Positions 1-6,185 of a stretch of 7,092 bases of DNA are shown one piece after another. Origin of the DNA: Verrucomicrobiales bacterium. Its GTDB lineage: Bacteria; Verrucomicrobiota; Verrucomicrobiia; Methylacidiphilales; JAAUTS01. The stretch spans positions 1 through 7,092 of the forward strand of contig JAITHY010000117.1 in assembly GCA_031279715.1 (NCBI GenBank), given 5' to 3'. Each line of letters begins with the position of its first letter. The stretch's first letter is position 1. A program made the translations under genes and the position numbers. The notes under the pieces were generated by a model that saw only the letters and a program-made list of their open reading frames with translations, was not told where the DNA came from and made no database searches.

Positions 1-361
1 ATATCCAAAAAATCTCGGGGAGCGCCACGGTTCGCTTTCCAATTTGCACGGACAACTGTTTTTTCATTCCGTGCAATAGTTCGAAGCTAATCACGTCATG
101 CCATTCCCTTTCCCGAAAAGCCAGCCGGTCTCGCTCCGCAATTTCTTTCATCACCCCTTTGATTGCCCGCGCCGCTTCACCGGATTTTTCCGCGCGCCAC
201 CAGCCATTCACGTCAAACATCCCGCGATATTCATGATAATGGCTCAGCGCCACGCCACCGCCCAAAATGATTTCCCGGGCCGCTGGGTTATGGCTGAGCT
301 TGGCCAGCACTTCTTTGGCGTAAGGATGCAAGTTTGACGGAATTTTCGGCAGCGGTTCCAT
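1..361 (-). CDS. AbiEii/AbiGii-like nucleotidyltransferase, partial (C-terminus beyond left edge)
   Basis: The minus strand reads open from ATG at 361 to the window edge, giving 120 residues that begin MEPLPKIPSNLHPYAKEVLA. Residues 31-55 read IILGGGVALSHYHEYRGMFD then VNGWW. This matches the nucleotidyltransferase-fold signature of AbiEii/AbiGii-type proteins: a GGG/GGT turn, an amphipathic helix ending in H/Y-R, then a DxD metal site followed by WW in one subfamily. Family members act as toxins that transfer nucleotides to RNA, usually paired with an antitoxin encoded upstream. Here the expected second Asp of DxD is Asn (D50-V51-N52), so activity may be reduced or lost. A small ORF ends 4 nt upstream, suggesting a two-gene operon; AAGG lies directly against the ATG, which is a poor Shine-Dalgarno spacing. 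In-frame TTG codons lie just upstream but ATG is the simplest start. The family call rests on remembered motifs and not on a search. Confidence 0.68.
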   Translation of the reverse strand, partial: MEPLPKIPSNLHPYAKEVLAKLSHNPAAREIILGGGVALSHYHEYRGMFDVNGWWRAEKSGEAARAIKGVMKEIAERDRLAFREREWHDVISFELLHGMKKQLSVQIGKRTVALPEIFWI

Positions 362-365
362 CCTT

Positions 366-530
366 TTATTCAAGCACAACCGTCAAGACTTCCCTATATT
401 TACTATCAATCCAATATCTTGTTATGATGTTATCTTGTTGATTCTTGTCAAAGCCAACCCACTTTCGCCGCCGCAGGGAGTGTTGTTGACCGAATTCTTC
501 AACCCATTCCTGGATTTGCTCCTTGGTCAA
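366..530 (-). CDS. Small hypothetical protein upstream of the AbiEii-like gene (possible partner)
   Basis: From TTG at 530 the minus strand encodes 54 residues, LTKEQIQEWVEEFGQQHSLR to SKYREVLTVVLE, ending in TAA at 368-366. The stop is 4 nt from the ATG of the nucleotidyltransferase-like gene, so the two would be co-transcribed. The protein is charged, with an amphipathic N-terminal helix, an RRRKW cluster at about residues 20-24, and a hydrophobic C-terminus. I do not recognise the family. In AbiE-type systems the gene just upstream of the toxin encodes the antitoxin, so a partner or antitoxin role is a positional inference only. The frame stays open further upstream (TTG at 545 is another start) but has no ATG and no clear Shine-Dalgarno. 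The gene may therefore be 5'-decayed, or use a rare start. Confidence 0.42.
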   Translation of the reverse strand: MTKEQIQEWVEEFGQQHSLRRRKWVGFDKNQQDNIITRYWIDSKYREVLTVVLE

Positions 531-625
531 CGTCGTTGAAGCCAAGTCGCGCCGCGAACCAAGCGCAGGGAGCTTTCGGGAAAAAGAAGATTGGGAGGGG
601 GCGAGCTTTGTGTTAAACTGACGAC

Positions 626-913
626 ATGACTTACATGGATATTTTTTCCCGGGCTTACCGCGCTGGGGATGAGTTTTCCCAAGTAATCGCCGCTTGTGAA
701 AAGCAGGGGGATTATTGTCTCATTGGCGGGCACGGAGTGAATGCCTATTCCTACACGGTGTTCACCTCGAATTTGGTGATTGCCAGCGACAAACTTGAGG
801 CCGTCGCGCTTGACTTGCTGGCACTGGGCTTTGAACGGGAAGATTTTGAGTATTCAGTTAATTTTCGCAAACCCGGCAGCAGGTTGGTCGTTCAATTTTC
901 CACCGATTCATAA
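626..913 (+). CDS. Truncated nucleotidyltransferase-like protein, probably a remnant
   Basis: The ORF encodes 95 residues from ATG at 626; ATG at 635 is an alternative. Residues 29-60 contain DYCLIGGHGVNAYSYTVFTS followed by NLVIASDKLEAV. This resembles small nucleotidyltransferase-fold proteins that read roughly (Y/F)CLIGGxAVNAY, then a DLD metal site, then VVAADKLE. GG is at 34-35. The positions expected to hold D-x-D read T47-S48-N49, so both acidic residues are missing. Residues 76-94 (YSVNFRKPGSRLVVQFSTD) match the usual next strands, but a TAA follows immediately, where relatives continue for a further ~70-100 residues. I could not find the missing C-terminus in any frame downstream. 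It is therefore likely a truncated, catalytically inert remnant, or a short protein with another role. No convincing ribosome binding site is visible. The family call is from motif memory. Confidence 0.55.
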   Translation: MTYMDIFSRAYRAGDEFSQVIAACEKQGDYCLIGGHGVNAYSYTVFTSNLVIASDKLEAVALDLLALGFEREDFEYSVNFRKPGSRLVVQFSTDS

Positions 914-1001
914 AACACCTCCGTTAAAATGCCCGCCAATCGCGCAGAATTGACCTATAACGCGTTTGAATTGGCTGTCGGGATAAGAAGATGCTGAGAG
1001 T

Positions 1002-1029
1002 AAAATGAAGCGTAAATTTGCTTCATTTT
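1002..1029. terminator. Bidirectional AT-rich hairpin between the nucleotidyltransferase remnant and tRNA-Gly
   Basis: AAAATGAAGC (1002-1011) and GCTTCATTTT (1020-1029) form a perfect 10-bp stem around an 8-nt loop, with T-runs on both exits. It lies 36 nt beyond the 3' end of the minus-strand tRNA and 88 nt beyond the plus-strand ORF, so it could terminate both. The stem is AT-rich, so its strength as an intrinsic terminator is uncertain. Confidence 0.5.
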
Positions 1030-1064
1030 TGCTGCACTTCCTTGGAAGGTTGATAAATAAAGGG

Positions 1065-1135
1065 TGCGGCGCGAGGGAATCGAACCCTCGCTTCTAGCTT
1101 GGAAGGCTAGAGTCCTGCCATTAAACGAGCGCCGC
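1065..1135 (-). tRNA. tRNA-Gly, anticodon UCC
   Basis: Read on the minus strand, the sequence folds as a full cloverleaf. The 7-bp acceptor is perfect (GCGGCGC with GCGCCGC). There is a D arm, an anticodon stem CTAGC/GCTAG around loop CTTCCAA (anticodon TCC, at 1103-1101), and a T arm GAGGG-TTCGATT-CCCTC. The discriminator is A. CCA is not encoded: ACCC follows the acceptor, so the 3' end must be added by nucleotidyltransferase. At 71 nt plus CCA the length is normal for tRNA-Gly. U34 of this isoacceptor is a known target for mnm5U-type modification in E. coli, which is notable because an MnmC-like gene lies next to it, divergently. Confidence 0.96.
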
Positions 1136-1150
1136 TGATGATGAACGAAA

Positions 1151-1180
1151 ATACTAGCGCGGGGTCTTCGCCGCTGGCAA
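1151..1180 (-). promoter_or_regulatory. Candidate sigma70-type promoter for tRNA-Gly
   Basis: On the minus strand, TTGCCA (1180-1175) and TAGTAT (1156-1151) are separated by 18 nt. The -10 box ends 15 nt before the tRNA 5' end. The match to consensus is moderate (4/6 each), but position and spacing are sensible. The site lies in the divergent gap between the tRNA and the methyltransferase gene. Confidence 0.4.
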
Positions 1181-1209
1181 TGAAAATGTTTGCGTGATTG
1201 GCGCGCGGG

Positions 1210-2094
1210 ATGGATACTGAAAAAATGAGCGCGGAATTTTTGCTAAAACAACTGCCCGGCGGTGAGTTTTCCATGCGCTCGGTCAATATCGGGGAGACTT
1301 TCCATCCGGTGATTGGCGCGAGGCGCGAGGCGGAGAACTTGTATTTGGCGCAGTTCAATGTCAGCGGGCGTTGCGCGAGGGCGGGGGCGCCGCTGACGGT
1401 GTGGGATGTCGGCTTGGGCGCGGCGGGCAATGCCATGCATTTGATTGAATGCTGGGCGTGTCAACCTCAGCGGGATTTGCGGCTGGTCAGTTTTGACTTG
1501 GATGACCGGGCGTTGCGGTTCGCTTTGAAAGCACACGCTGAGGATGAGACGAAATTCCCCTGGCTGGCGGGATGGGACTGGGAAAAAATTTTGCGGGAAC
1601 AAGGCGGGCGCTTCACCGTCAGCGGGCGCCAGCTATGCTGGGAATGGCGGCTGGCGGATTTTCCCGGTTTATTGGCCGACCCGTCGGTGTCATGGTCAGC
1701 GGCGCCGGAGTTGATATTTTACGATGCTTATTCCCCCGCGAAATGCTGGCGGATGTGGACGCTGACGCATTGGCGGAATGTGCGGCGCCGCTGCCCGGAC
1801 GATTGCGAAATTGCCTTCCACTCACGCGCCACGGCGCTGAGGGTGACGCTGTTGCTGGCTGGTTTTTACGTCGGCCGCGGTGTCGCCATTGGTGAAAAAG
1901 AGGAAACCACCGTCGCCGCCACCCGACGGACTTTGTTGAGGAGGCCGCTGGACGAAATGTGGTTGCGGCGGGTGCGGCGCTCCACATCAGCGGAACCTTA
2001 CACCGGCGGCCAATACACGCAGTCGTCAATTTCAGCGGGGCATTTGGCCGCGCTGTCAGCGCATCCCCAATTCCAAAGTGCGGGCTGGAATTAA
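1210..2094 (+). CDS. MnmC/DUF752-type tRNA U34 (nm5U) methyltransferase, stand-alone
   Basis: This 294-residue protein has the features of the N-terminal methyltransferase domain of MnmC, which uses S-adenosylmethionine to turn nm5U34 into mnm5U34 in the tRNA wobble position. Visible parts are an N-terminal GETFHPVIGARREAENLY segment (residues 28-45), the SAM-binding glycine loop DVGLGAAGNAM (66-76), the acidic end of strand 2, SFDLD (94-98), and FYDAYSPAKCWRMWT (170-184). The last is equivalent to the FLDGFAPAKNPxMW signature of MnmC. The FAD-dependent oxidase half of E. coli MnmC is absent; stand-alone DUF752 enzymes are known, for example in Aquifex. An in-frame TGA at 1195-1197 precedes TTG 1198. 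I chose ATG 1210 over TTG 1198 and ATG 1225; no strong Shine-Dalgarno decides this. It is followed 33 nt later by yicC on the same strand. Substrate specificity is inferred from the family. Confidence 0.75.
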   Translation: MDTEKMSAEFLLKQLPGGEFSMRSVNIGETFHPVIGARREAENLYLAQFNVSGRCARAGAPLTVWDVGLGAAGNAMHLIECWACQPQRDLRLVSFDLDDRALRFALKAHAEDETKFPWLAGWDWEKILREQGGRFTVSGRQLCWEWRLADFPGLLADPSVSWSAAPELIFYDAYSPAKCWRMWTLTHWRNVRRRCPDDCEIAFHSRATALRVTLLLAGFYVGRGVAIGEKEETTVAATRRTLLRRPLDEMWLRRVRRSTSAEPYTGGQYTQSSISAGHLAALSAHPQFQSAGWN

Positions 2095-2127
2095 ACCGCG
2101 GTTATCCTAATCTTTGAAAATTAATTT

Positions 2128-2997
2128 ATGAAAAGCATGACGGGTTTCGGAAAAAAAGAATTGCGCTGGCGCGGAGGAAAGGTGCTGGCGGAGGTGGCGT
2201 CGGTGAACAGCCGCAAGGGGCTGGATGTCAGCGTCAGCGCGCCGCGCGAGCACGCCACGCTGGAGGGCGAGTTGCGCGAGTTAGTGCAGCGCAACACCAG
2301 TCGCGGGCGGGTGATGGTCAGCGTCACGGTCGAGCGGAATGAGGCGGGCGTCGGCGGGCTGGGCCTCAATCGCGTGTTGTTGAAAAAATATCACCGCGAG
2401 ATTGGTCGGCTGGCAAAAGAGTTGCGCGCTGACGGTCAGGTCTCGCTGGAGTTTTTGTTGCGGCTCCCCGGCGTGTTGGGCGACGCCCGCGCTGACGATG
2501 AGGCGCGTGAAAAAATTCTCGCCGCTGTTGAACAAGCGCTGGCGCTGTGGCACAAATCCCGCGCCCGCGAGGGTCAATTTTTGTGCAAGACCTTGGCGCA
2601 ACATCTCGGCTCGCTGGACAAAGTTGTCGCTGACATTGAGCAGCGCAAAGACGCCGTGCTGTCGCGTTACCGGCGGAATTTGCAAAAACGCCTCGCCGAC
2701 GACGCGCTGACGGTCAACGCGGACGACGAGCGGCTGGCGAAGGAGTTGGTGATTTTTTCCGACCGCTGTGATATAACCGAGGAAGTCACGCGGTTGCGGG
2801 CGCATTTTCAGGAAGGCCGACGGCTGCTGCGGACGGCGGACACCATCGGGCGCAACCTGGATTTTCTGTTGCAGGAAATCGGACGCGAGGTGAACACCAT
2901 CGGCAGCAAGGCGAACGACCTCGACATCTCGCGGCGCGTGGTGGAATTGAAAACCGAGTTGGAGAAAATTCGGGAACAGGTGCAAAATCTTGAATAA
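2128..2997 (+). CDS. yicC: YicC/YloC family endoribonuclease
   Basis: The 289-residue product begins MKSMTGFGKKEL, the hallmark of YicC/YloC proteins. Next comes the N-terminal domain (about 1-155), including VASVNSRKGLDVSVSAPRE (compare RSVNHRFLDISxRLP) and SRGRVMVSVTVER. The C-terminal DUF1732 part ends with DFLLQEIGREVNTIGSKAND at about 245-264 and then VVELKTELEKIREQVQNLE, both nearly invariant in the family. The length matches E. coli YicC (287). Family members are metal-dependent endoribonucleases; E. coli YicC contributes to turnover of the small RNA RyhB. The gene is 1 nt upstream of gmk, an arrangement related to yloC-gmk of Bacillus. The start is the first ATG of the MTGFG motif; the leader is AT-rich and has no clear Shine-Dalgarno. 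Seven copies of the CGCTGAC word lie inside this gene. Confidence 0.95.
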   Translation: MKSMTGFGKKELRWRGGKVLAEVASVNSRKGLDVSVSAPREHATLEGELRELVQRNTSRGRVMVSVTVERNEAGVGGLGLNRVLLKKYHREIGRLAKELRADGQVSLEFLLRLPGVLGDARADDEAREKILAAVEQALALWHKSRAREGQFLCKTLAQHLGSLDKVVADIEQRKDAVLSRYRRNLQKRLADDALTVNADDERLAKELVIFSDRCDITEEVTRLRAHFQEGRRLLRTADTIGRNLDFLLQEIGREVNTIGSKANDLDISRRVVELKTELEKIREQVQNLE

Positions 2998-2998
2998 A

Positions 2999-3607
2999 AT
3001 GAAACGACAGGGAATTGTGTTTGTCATCTCGGCGCCGTCGGGCGCGGGGAAATCGACGATTTGCGAGGGGTTGCGGCATACGGCGGACTTTGTGTATTCC
3101 GTGTCCTGCACGACGCGCGCGCCGCGTCCGGGCGAGGTGAACGGCAAGGATTACTGGTTCATTTCCAGCGATGAGTTCAAACGCAGGGTCGCTGACGGTG
3201 AGTTTCTCGAATGGGCGCGGGTTCACGGCAACTGTTACGGCACGCTGAGGGAGAAGGTGCTGGAGGTGGCGATGCGGGGGACGGATGTGTTGCTGGACAT
3301 TGACGTCGAGGGCGCGCGCCAGGTGCGGGAGAGGGCGGACGCGGCGATGAAAAAAATGCTGGTGGATGTGTTCATCATGCCGCCGTCGGTGGAGGAGCTG
3401 GAGCGGCGGCTGCGCAAGCGCGGGACGGAGAACGAGACGCAAATCAAAATCCGGCTGGAGGGCGCGATTCGTGAGATGAAGTTATGGCCGCGCTACAAGT
3501 ACGTCATCGTCAGCGGCAGCATGGAGGAAGACTTGGCGCGGTTCCGCGCCATCATGAGCGCGGAACGCTGCCGGTCACAACGGTGGGAAGAAACATCGGC
3601 GGGGTGA
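2999..3607 (+). CDS. gmk: Guanylate kinase
   Basis: The 202-residue protein phosphorylates GMP to GDP with ATP in cytoplasmic purine nucleotide synthesis. It has the P-loop SAPSGAGKST (11-20), the GMP-binding segment TTRAPRPGEVNGKDYWF (38-54), EWARVHGNCYGT, the catalytic-core strand LLDIDVEGARQVR, and the lid region PSVEELERRLRKRGTENETQ. It ends with the usual RAIMSAERCR helix. Family length is about 205. ATG 2999 is 1 nt after the yicC stop; an overlapping in-frame TTG (2990) would add three residues but is not needed, since MKRQGIVFVISAPSG matches the normal N-terminus. A typical NDD-like segment near the C-terminus reads SGS, a minor variation. The gene ends just before a large hairpin that faces a convergent gene. 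Confidence 0.97.
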   Translation: MKRQGIVFVISAPSGAGKSTICEGLRHTADFVYSVSCTTRAPRPGEVNGKDYWFISSDEFKRRVADGEFLEWARVHGNCYGTLREKVLEVAMRGTDVLLDIDVEGARQVRERADAAMKKMLVDVFIMPPSVEELERRLRKRGTENETQIKIRLEGAIREMKLWPRYKYVIVSGSMEEDLARFRAIMSAERCRSQRWEETSAG

Positions 3608-3635
3608 AACGCGCTGCTTTTCGCAGATGTTTTTT

Positions 3636-3682
3636 ATCCACAGATTTCGCAGATTTTTTTCTAATCTGCGTCATCTGTGGAT
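3636..3682. repeat. Long imperfect hairpin; probable dispersed repeat and bidirectional terminator
   Basis: ATCCACAGAT (3636-3645) pairs with ATCTGTGGAT (3673-3682), and GCAGATT (3649-3655) with AATCTGC (3663-3669). A 3-nt mismatched interval separates the two stem blocks, and the 7-nt loop is T-rich. It sits between the convergent gmk and autotransporter genes, 29 and 9 nt from their stops. A T-run precedes the left arm and another lies in the loop, so termination in both directions is plausible. From memory, this CACAGAT...ATCTGTGG word is common as an intergenic repeat in many environmental genomes, which suggests a REP-like family and not a site unique to this locus. Confidence 0.7.
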
Positions 3683-3690
3683 GAATTGTT

Positions 3691-6078
3691 TTAGAATTGG
3701 CAACGATAACCGGCGGTCAAGCCCCACGGTTTGTCGTACTTGTCACCGAAACTTGCCTCGTAATCAAGGCTAAGCTGATGGTCAGCGTTGAGTTGCCAGA
3801 GGATGCCGCCGCCAACTTCAGCGCGAGCGCCGTCGAAGTTCGGCCGCCATTCGCTGCCGCTGGCGGTCACCTTGCCGCCGGTGCTGATTTGTTGAACCCC
3901 GGCGATTTTCAAGTACGGTTGCAGGACGCCGCTGTTCTTGAGCTTCAGCGCGCGACCGAAGGCGACACCGACGCGGAATTGGAACAAGTCGGCGTCGCTG
4001 ATGCTCACGGCGAATTGGTTCGCGCCGCCGGTGGTGTAGTTGTTGCCCATGAGGTGCGCGTAGCCCGCTGATAGTGACGGTTCAACAAACCAGCCTTGGT
4101 CGAAGCTGAACTTTTTGCCGGCATCCAAGGTCACGCCACCGCCCCAGTTGCCGTAGCTGGCGGTCATGTGGTTTTGGCTCGCGTCCCATGCGCTGAGCTG
4201 ACTGTCGGCGTATTGGCCCTTCGCAATAATGTCCGCCCACAAGCCGCATTCATGCTGCCAAATCGCGTACACGCCGGCGTGATAATGGTCAGTGTCAGCG
4301 CTGCCGCCGAAGCCGTTTCTCAGCGCGCGGTCGATGCGTCCGTAGCCGACGAAGCCGCCGGCTGTCAGCGTGTTGCCCTTGTCAAGATTCCACCGGTGAT
4401 CGCCGCCGATGTCGACGCCGTATTGATATTCGCGCACGCCGCTGCCGGTCATGTTGGGGGCGATGTTCAACTGCGCGCCGTAACTCCTCACCCACAGCGC
4501 CTCAAGAATTCCGGCCTTGTCATCACGCAAATCGCCGAGATGGTTGCCGATGGTCTTGGTGTGGTCGAACCAATTTTGCCCGATACTCGGCGGGACGATG
4601 AGAATGATTTTCCCGCCGTCACTGAGGCTCGGTGGTGTTGGAGGCGTCGGCGGGTTGGGTGGCAAGTTGGTGCCGCTGACGCTCAGGTACCAGTCGGTTT
4701 GGTCCTGGTAGAGTGAATAATCAAACATCCCGACGCTGACGCTGCCGTTGAATGAGGCCTGACCGTCAGCGGTTTCGATGAGCAACAGCGCGTCTTCCGT
4801 GCCGAGCGTCTGCGCGCCGTGGTTGGTGATGCGGACTTGGTGACTGCCGGCGGAGGTGCCGCTGACGATGAGCCGGTCGGCGTCACCGGCGGCGAGGTCC
4901 GTGTTCATGTGAAACTCGCCGCTGCCGCTCAGGTTGCGCGTGGTCAATGTTTTGAAAGTGCCGGGGTCTTTTTGGAAAACAACTTTGCCGCTGTTGCTCG
5001 GCGCGAGGTTGGTGACGGTTGAGTTATCAGTCATGTTCCACGTCGAATCATTATCCAAGTTGACCGTCAGCACAGCATCGATGCCATGAGTGCCACTGCC
5101 GGTCCAGGCGCTGGCGTTCAAGTTGACCGTCAGCGTCGCGGTGTCGCTGACCGTCATGCCGCCCGTCAAATCCGTGGCAACGAGGTCCAGCAACAGCGTC
5201 TCTTTGCCGCTGACTGTGACCGCGTCGCCCGCGTTGCTGGTGGTTACATTTTCCAAAATCACCGCGCTGGCGCCGCTGCCGGTGGCAACAATCAAACCCG
5301 ACGCCCTCGCCGTCAGCGTGCCGCCGCGCATCGCCACTGTGCCGCCGTTCAGGGTGTAAATCGCGGCGGACGAGCCGCTCAGGGCGTTGGCGCTGGCATT
5401 CCACAATTCCACCAGCCCACCGCTTTGCGCGTACAGCGCGTACGCCCCGGCGCGACCGGACGAAACATAATCGGCGGCGCTGTCGGCAATAGCGTCAGTT
5501 GCGTCCAAAGGATTGCAGTCGGCATTCATTTTCACGCCGGTGTAAATGGTCGCGTTGCTGCCGGTGATTACGCCGAGACTGTCAGCGCGCAAACCAAAAC
5601 CGGCGGCGTTGATGGTGGCATTCGCGCCCAACTCGATGCGCGCGTTGTCCAGCGCATAAACCGCAAAATCCCTGATGACGGAAACGCTCAGGCCGCTGCC
5701 CGCGGTTATTAACGACCCCGCGCCCTGCGCTTGCAAACCTGAGATGGCGGTTTTTTGTATCACCGTGGTATGGTCCCCCAGTTCAATGCCGCCGCCCAAA
5801 TAGGCGTACACATCAATGGCCATGCCGTTTTGTTTAATCAACGTATTGGTGTTAAAAATAATTTTGGAATTGGCGTTTTGCGCCAAAAAGCCGTAGCCCA
5901 AGGCGCGCGTGTCGCTGTACACCAGGCCGGGGGTTGCGGTCACGGTGGCGCCGTTGGTGACGTTTATGTAATCAGCCGTGACCGTCAGCGGCGCGGTGAT
6001 TGTTAACAAGCCGCTGACGGTCAGGCGCCACAGGCGCCGTTTGATTGCGGCGAGGTTGTTGATGATGCTGGTTTTCAT
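3691..6078 (-). CDS. Type V autotransporter with pertactin-like passenger and C-terminal outer-membrane beta-barrel
   Basis: Starting at ATG 6078 this is 795 residues. A GGAG (6093-6090) lies 11 nt upstream, and the start directly yields a signal peptide: KRR, then a hydrophobic stretch, then a likely cut near TVTA-DY (about residue 35). An ATG at 6114 would add 12 residues in front and separates the start from that GGAG, so I reject it. Residues ~36-360 are Gly/Ala/Asn/Thr-rich beta-helix rungs (IELGDHTTVI, IELGANATI, two LTVNL rungs 21 residues apart). Residues ~365-470 match the conserved passenger-end module (FKTLTTRNLSGSGEFHMNTD through TDWYLSVSG). A proline-rich linker (PPNPPTPPTPPS, 473-484) follows. 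The ~270-residue barrel ends in GYRCQF with terminal Phe, the usual barrel-assembly signal. The protein should be surface-exposed; I see no enzymatic motif, so an adhesive or structural role is inference. It is convergent to gmk and divergent from an RHH gene. Confidence 0.9.
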   Translation of the reverse strand: MKTSIINNLAAIKRRLWRLTVSGLLTITAPLTVTADYINVTNGATVTATPGLVYSDTRALGYGFLAQNANSKIIFNTNTLIKQNGMAIDVYAYLGGGIELGDHTTVIQKTAISGLQAQGAGSLITAGSGLSVSVIRDFAVYALDNARIELGANATINAAGFGLRADSLGVITGSNATIYTGVKMNADCNPLDATDAIADSAADYVSSGRAGAYALYAQSGGLVELWNASANALSGSSAAIYTLNGGTVAMRGGTLTARASGLIVATGSGASAVILENVTTSNAGDAVTVSGKETLLLDLVATDLTGGMTVSDTATLTVNLNASAWTGSGTHGIDAVLTVNLDNDSTWNMTDNSTVTNLAPSNSGKVVFQKDPGTFKTLTTRNLSGSGEFHMNTDLAAGDADRLIVSGTSAGSHQVRITNHGAQTLGTEDALLLIETADGQASFNGSVSVGMFDYSLYQDQTDWYLSVSGTNLPPNPPTPPTPPSLSDGGKIILIVPPSIGQNWFDHTKTIGNHLGDLRDDKAGILEALWVRSYGAQLNIAPNMTGSGVREYQYGVDIGGDHRWNLDKGNTLTAGGFVGYGRIDRALRNGFGGSADTDHYHAGVYAIWQHECGLWADIIAKGQYADSQLSAWDASQNHMTASYGNWGGGVTLDAGKKFSFDQGWFVEPSLSAGYAHLMGNNYTTGGANQFAVSISDADLFQFRVGVAFGRALKLKNSGVLQPYLKIAGVQQISTGGKVTASGSEWRPNFDGARAEVGGGILWQLNADHQLSLDYEASFGDKYDKPWGLTAGYRCQF
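5056..5134 (-). repeat. Two copies of a 16-bp direct repeat encoding LTVNL beta-helix rungs
   Basis: CAAGTTGACCGTCAGC occurs at 5056-5071 and 5119-5134, 63 bp apart. On the minus strand both encode the LTVNL strand, 21 residues apart, about one turn of a parallel beta-helix. Each copy also contains GCTGACGGTCA, the extended form of the window's overrepresented word, so protein repeat and DNA word coincide here. Confidence 0.75.
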
Positions 6079-6089
6079 TTTTGTTTTTT

Positions 6090-6097
6090 CTCCTTTT
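6090..6097 (-). promoter_or_regulatory. Ribosome binding site that decides the autotransporter start
   Basis: AAAAGGAG on the minus strand (6097-6090) is followed by 11 A-rich bases and ATG 6078. It is one of the clearest Shine-Dalgarno sequences in the window. It supports residue M13 of the longer reading frame as the true start. Confidence 0.65.
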
Positions 6098-6116
6098 ATT
6101 TGGTTGAGAATCATAA

Positions 6117-6144
6117 ATTATTATTGATTACCGATGATAATCAA
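6117..6144 (-). promoter_or_regulatory. Candidate autotransporter promoter overlapped by a 7-bp inverted repeat (possible operator)
   Basis: TTGATTA (6124-6130) and TAATCAA (6138-6144) form a perfect inverted repeat with a 7-nt centre. On the minus strand the same bases give TTGATT (6144-6139) as a -35 box, a 16-nt spacer and AATAAT (6122-6117) as a -10 box. A repressor bound to the repeat would cover the -35 and spacer. The site lies 42 nt upstream of the divergent RHH gene, a layout typical of local regulation. Both the promoter and the operator role are inferred from pattern only. Confidence 0.45.
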
Positions 6145-6185
6145 CATAAATATTTCGTTAGCCACCGACTTGGGCAAAATTAAAG

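Noticed and set aside
98..337. Plus-strand ORF of 79 residues near the left edge
   Set aside because: It is antisense to the nucleotidyltransferase-like gene, whose minus-strand frame carries family motifs and runs unbroken to the edge.
527..733. Minus-strand ORF of 68 residues
   Set aside because: It overlaps the start of the 626-913 gene in antisense and has low-complexity Pro/Ser content with no recognisable motif.
1037..1048. CTTCC-TT-GGAAG palindrome near the tRNA 3' end
   Set aside because: The loop is only 2 nt and there is no T-run; the hairpin at 1002-1029 is a better terminator.
1198..1209. TTG 1198 as start of the methyltransferase
   Set aside because: It directly follows an in-frame stop, has no Shine-Dalgarno, and an ATG lies only four codons in. 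It cannot be fully excluded.
2281..3147. Long minus-strand ORF of 288 residues across yicC and gmk
   Set aside because: It is an antisense shadow of two high-confidence genes, common in GC-rich DNA, and shows no family motif.
4096..4716. Plus-strand ORF of 206 residues, and other plus-strand ORFs in 3697-6006
   Set aside because: They are antisense to the autotransporter, whose signal peptide, linker and terminal Phe show the real frame.
6079..6114. Upstream ATG (6114) as autotransporter start
   Set aside because: It would place a charged 12-residue stretch before the signal peptide and bypass the GGAG that precedes ATG 6078.
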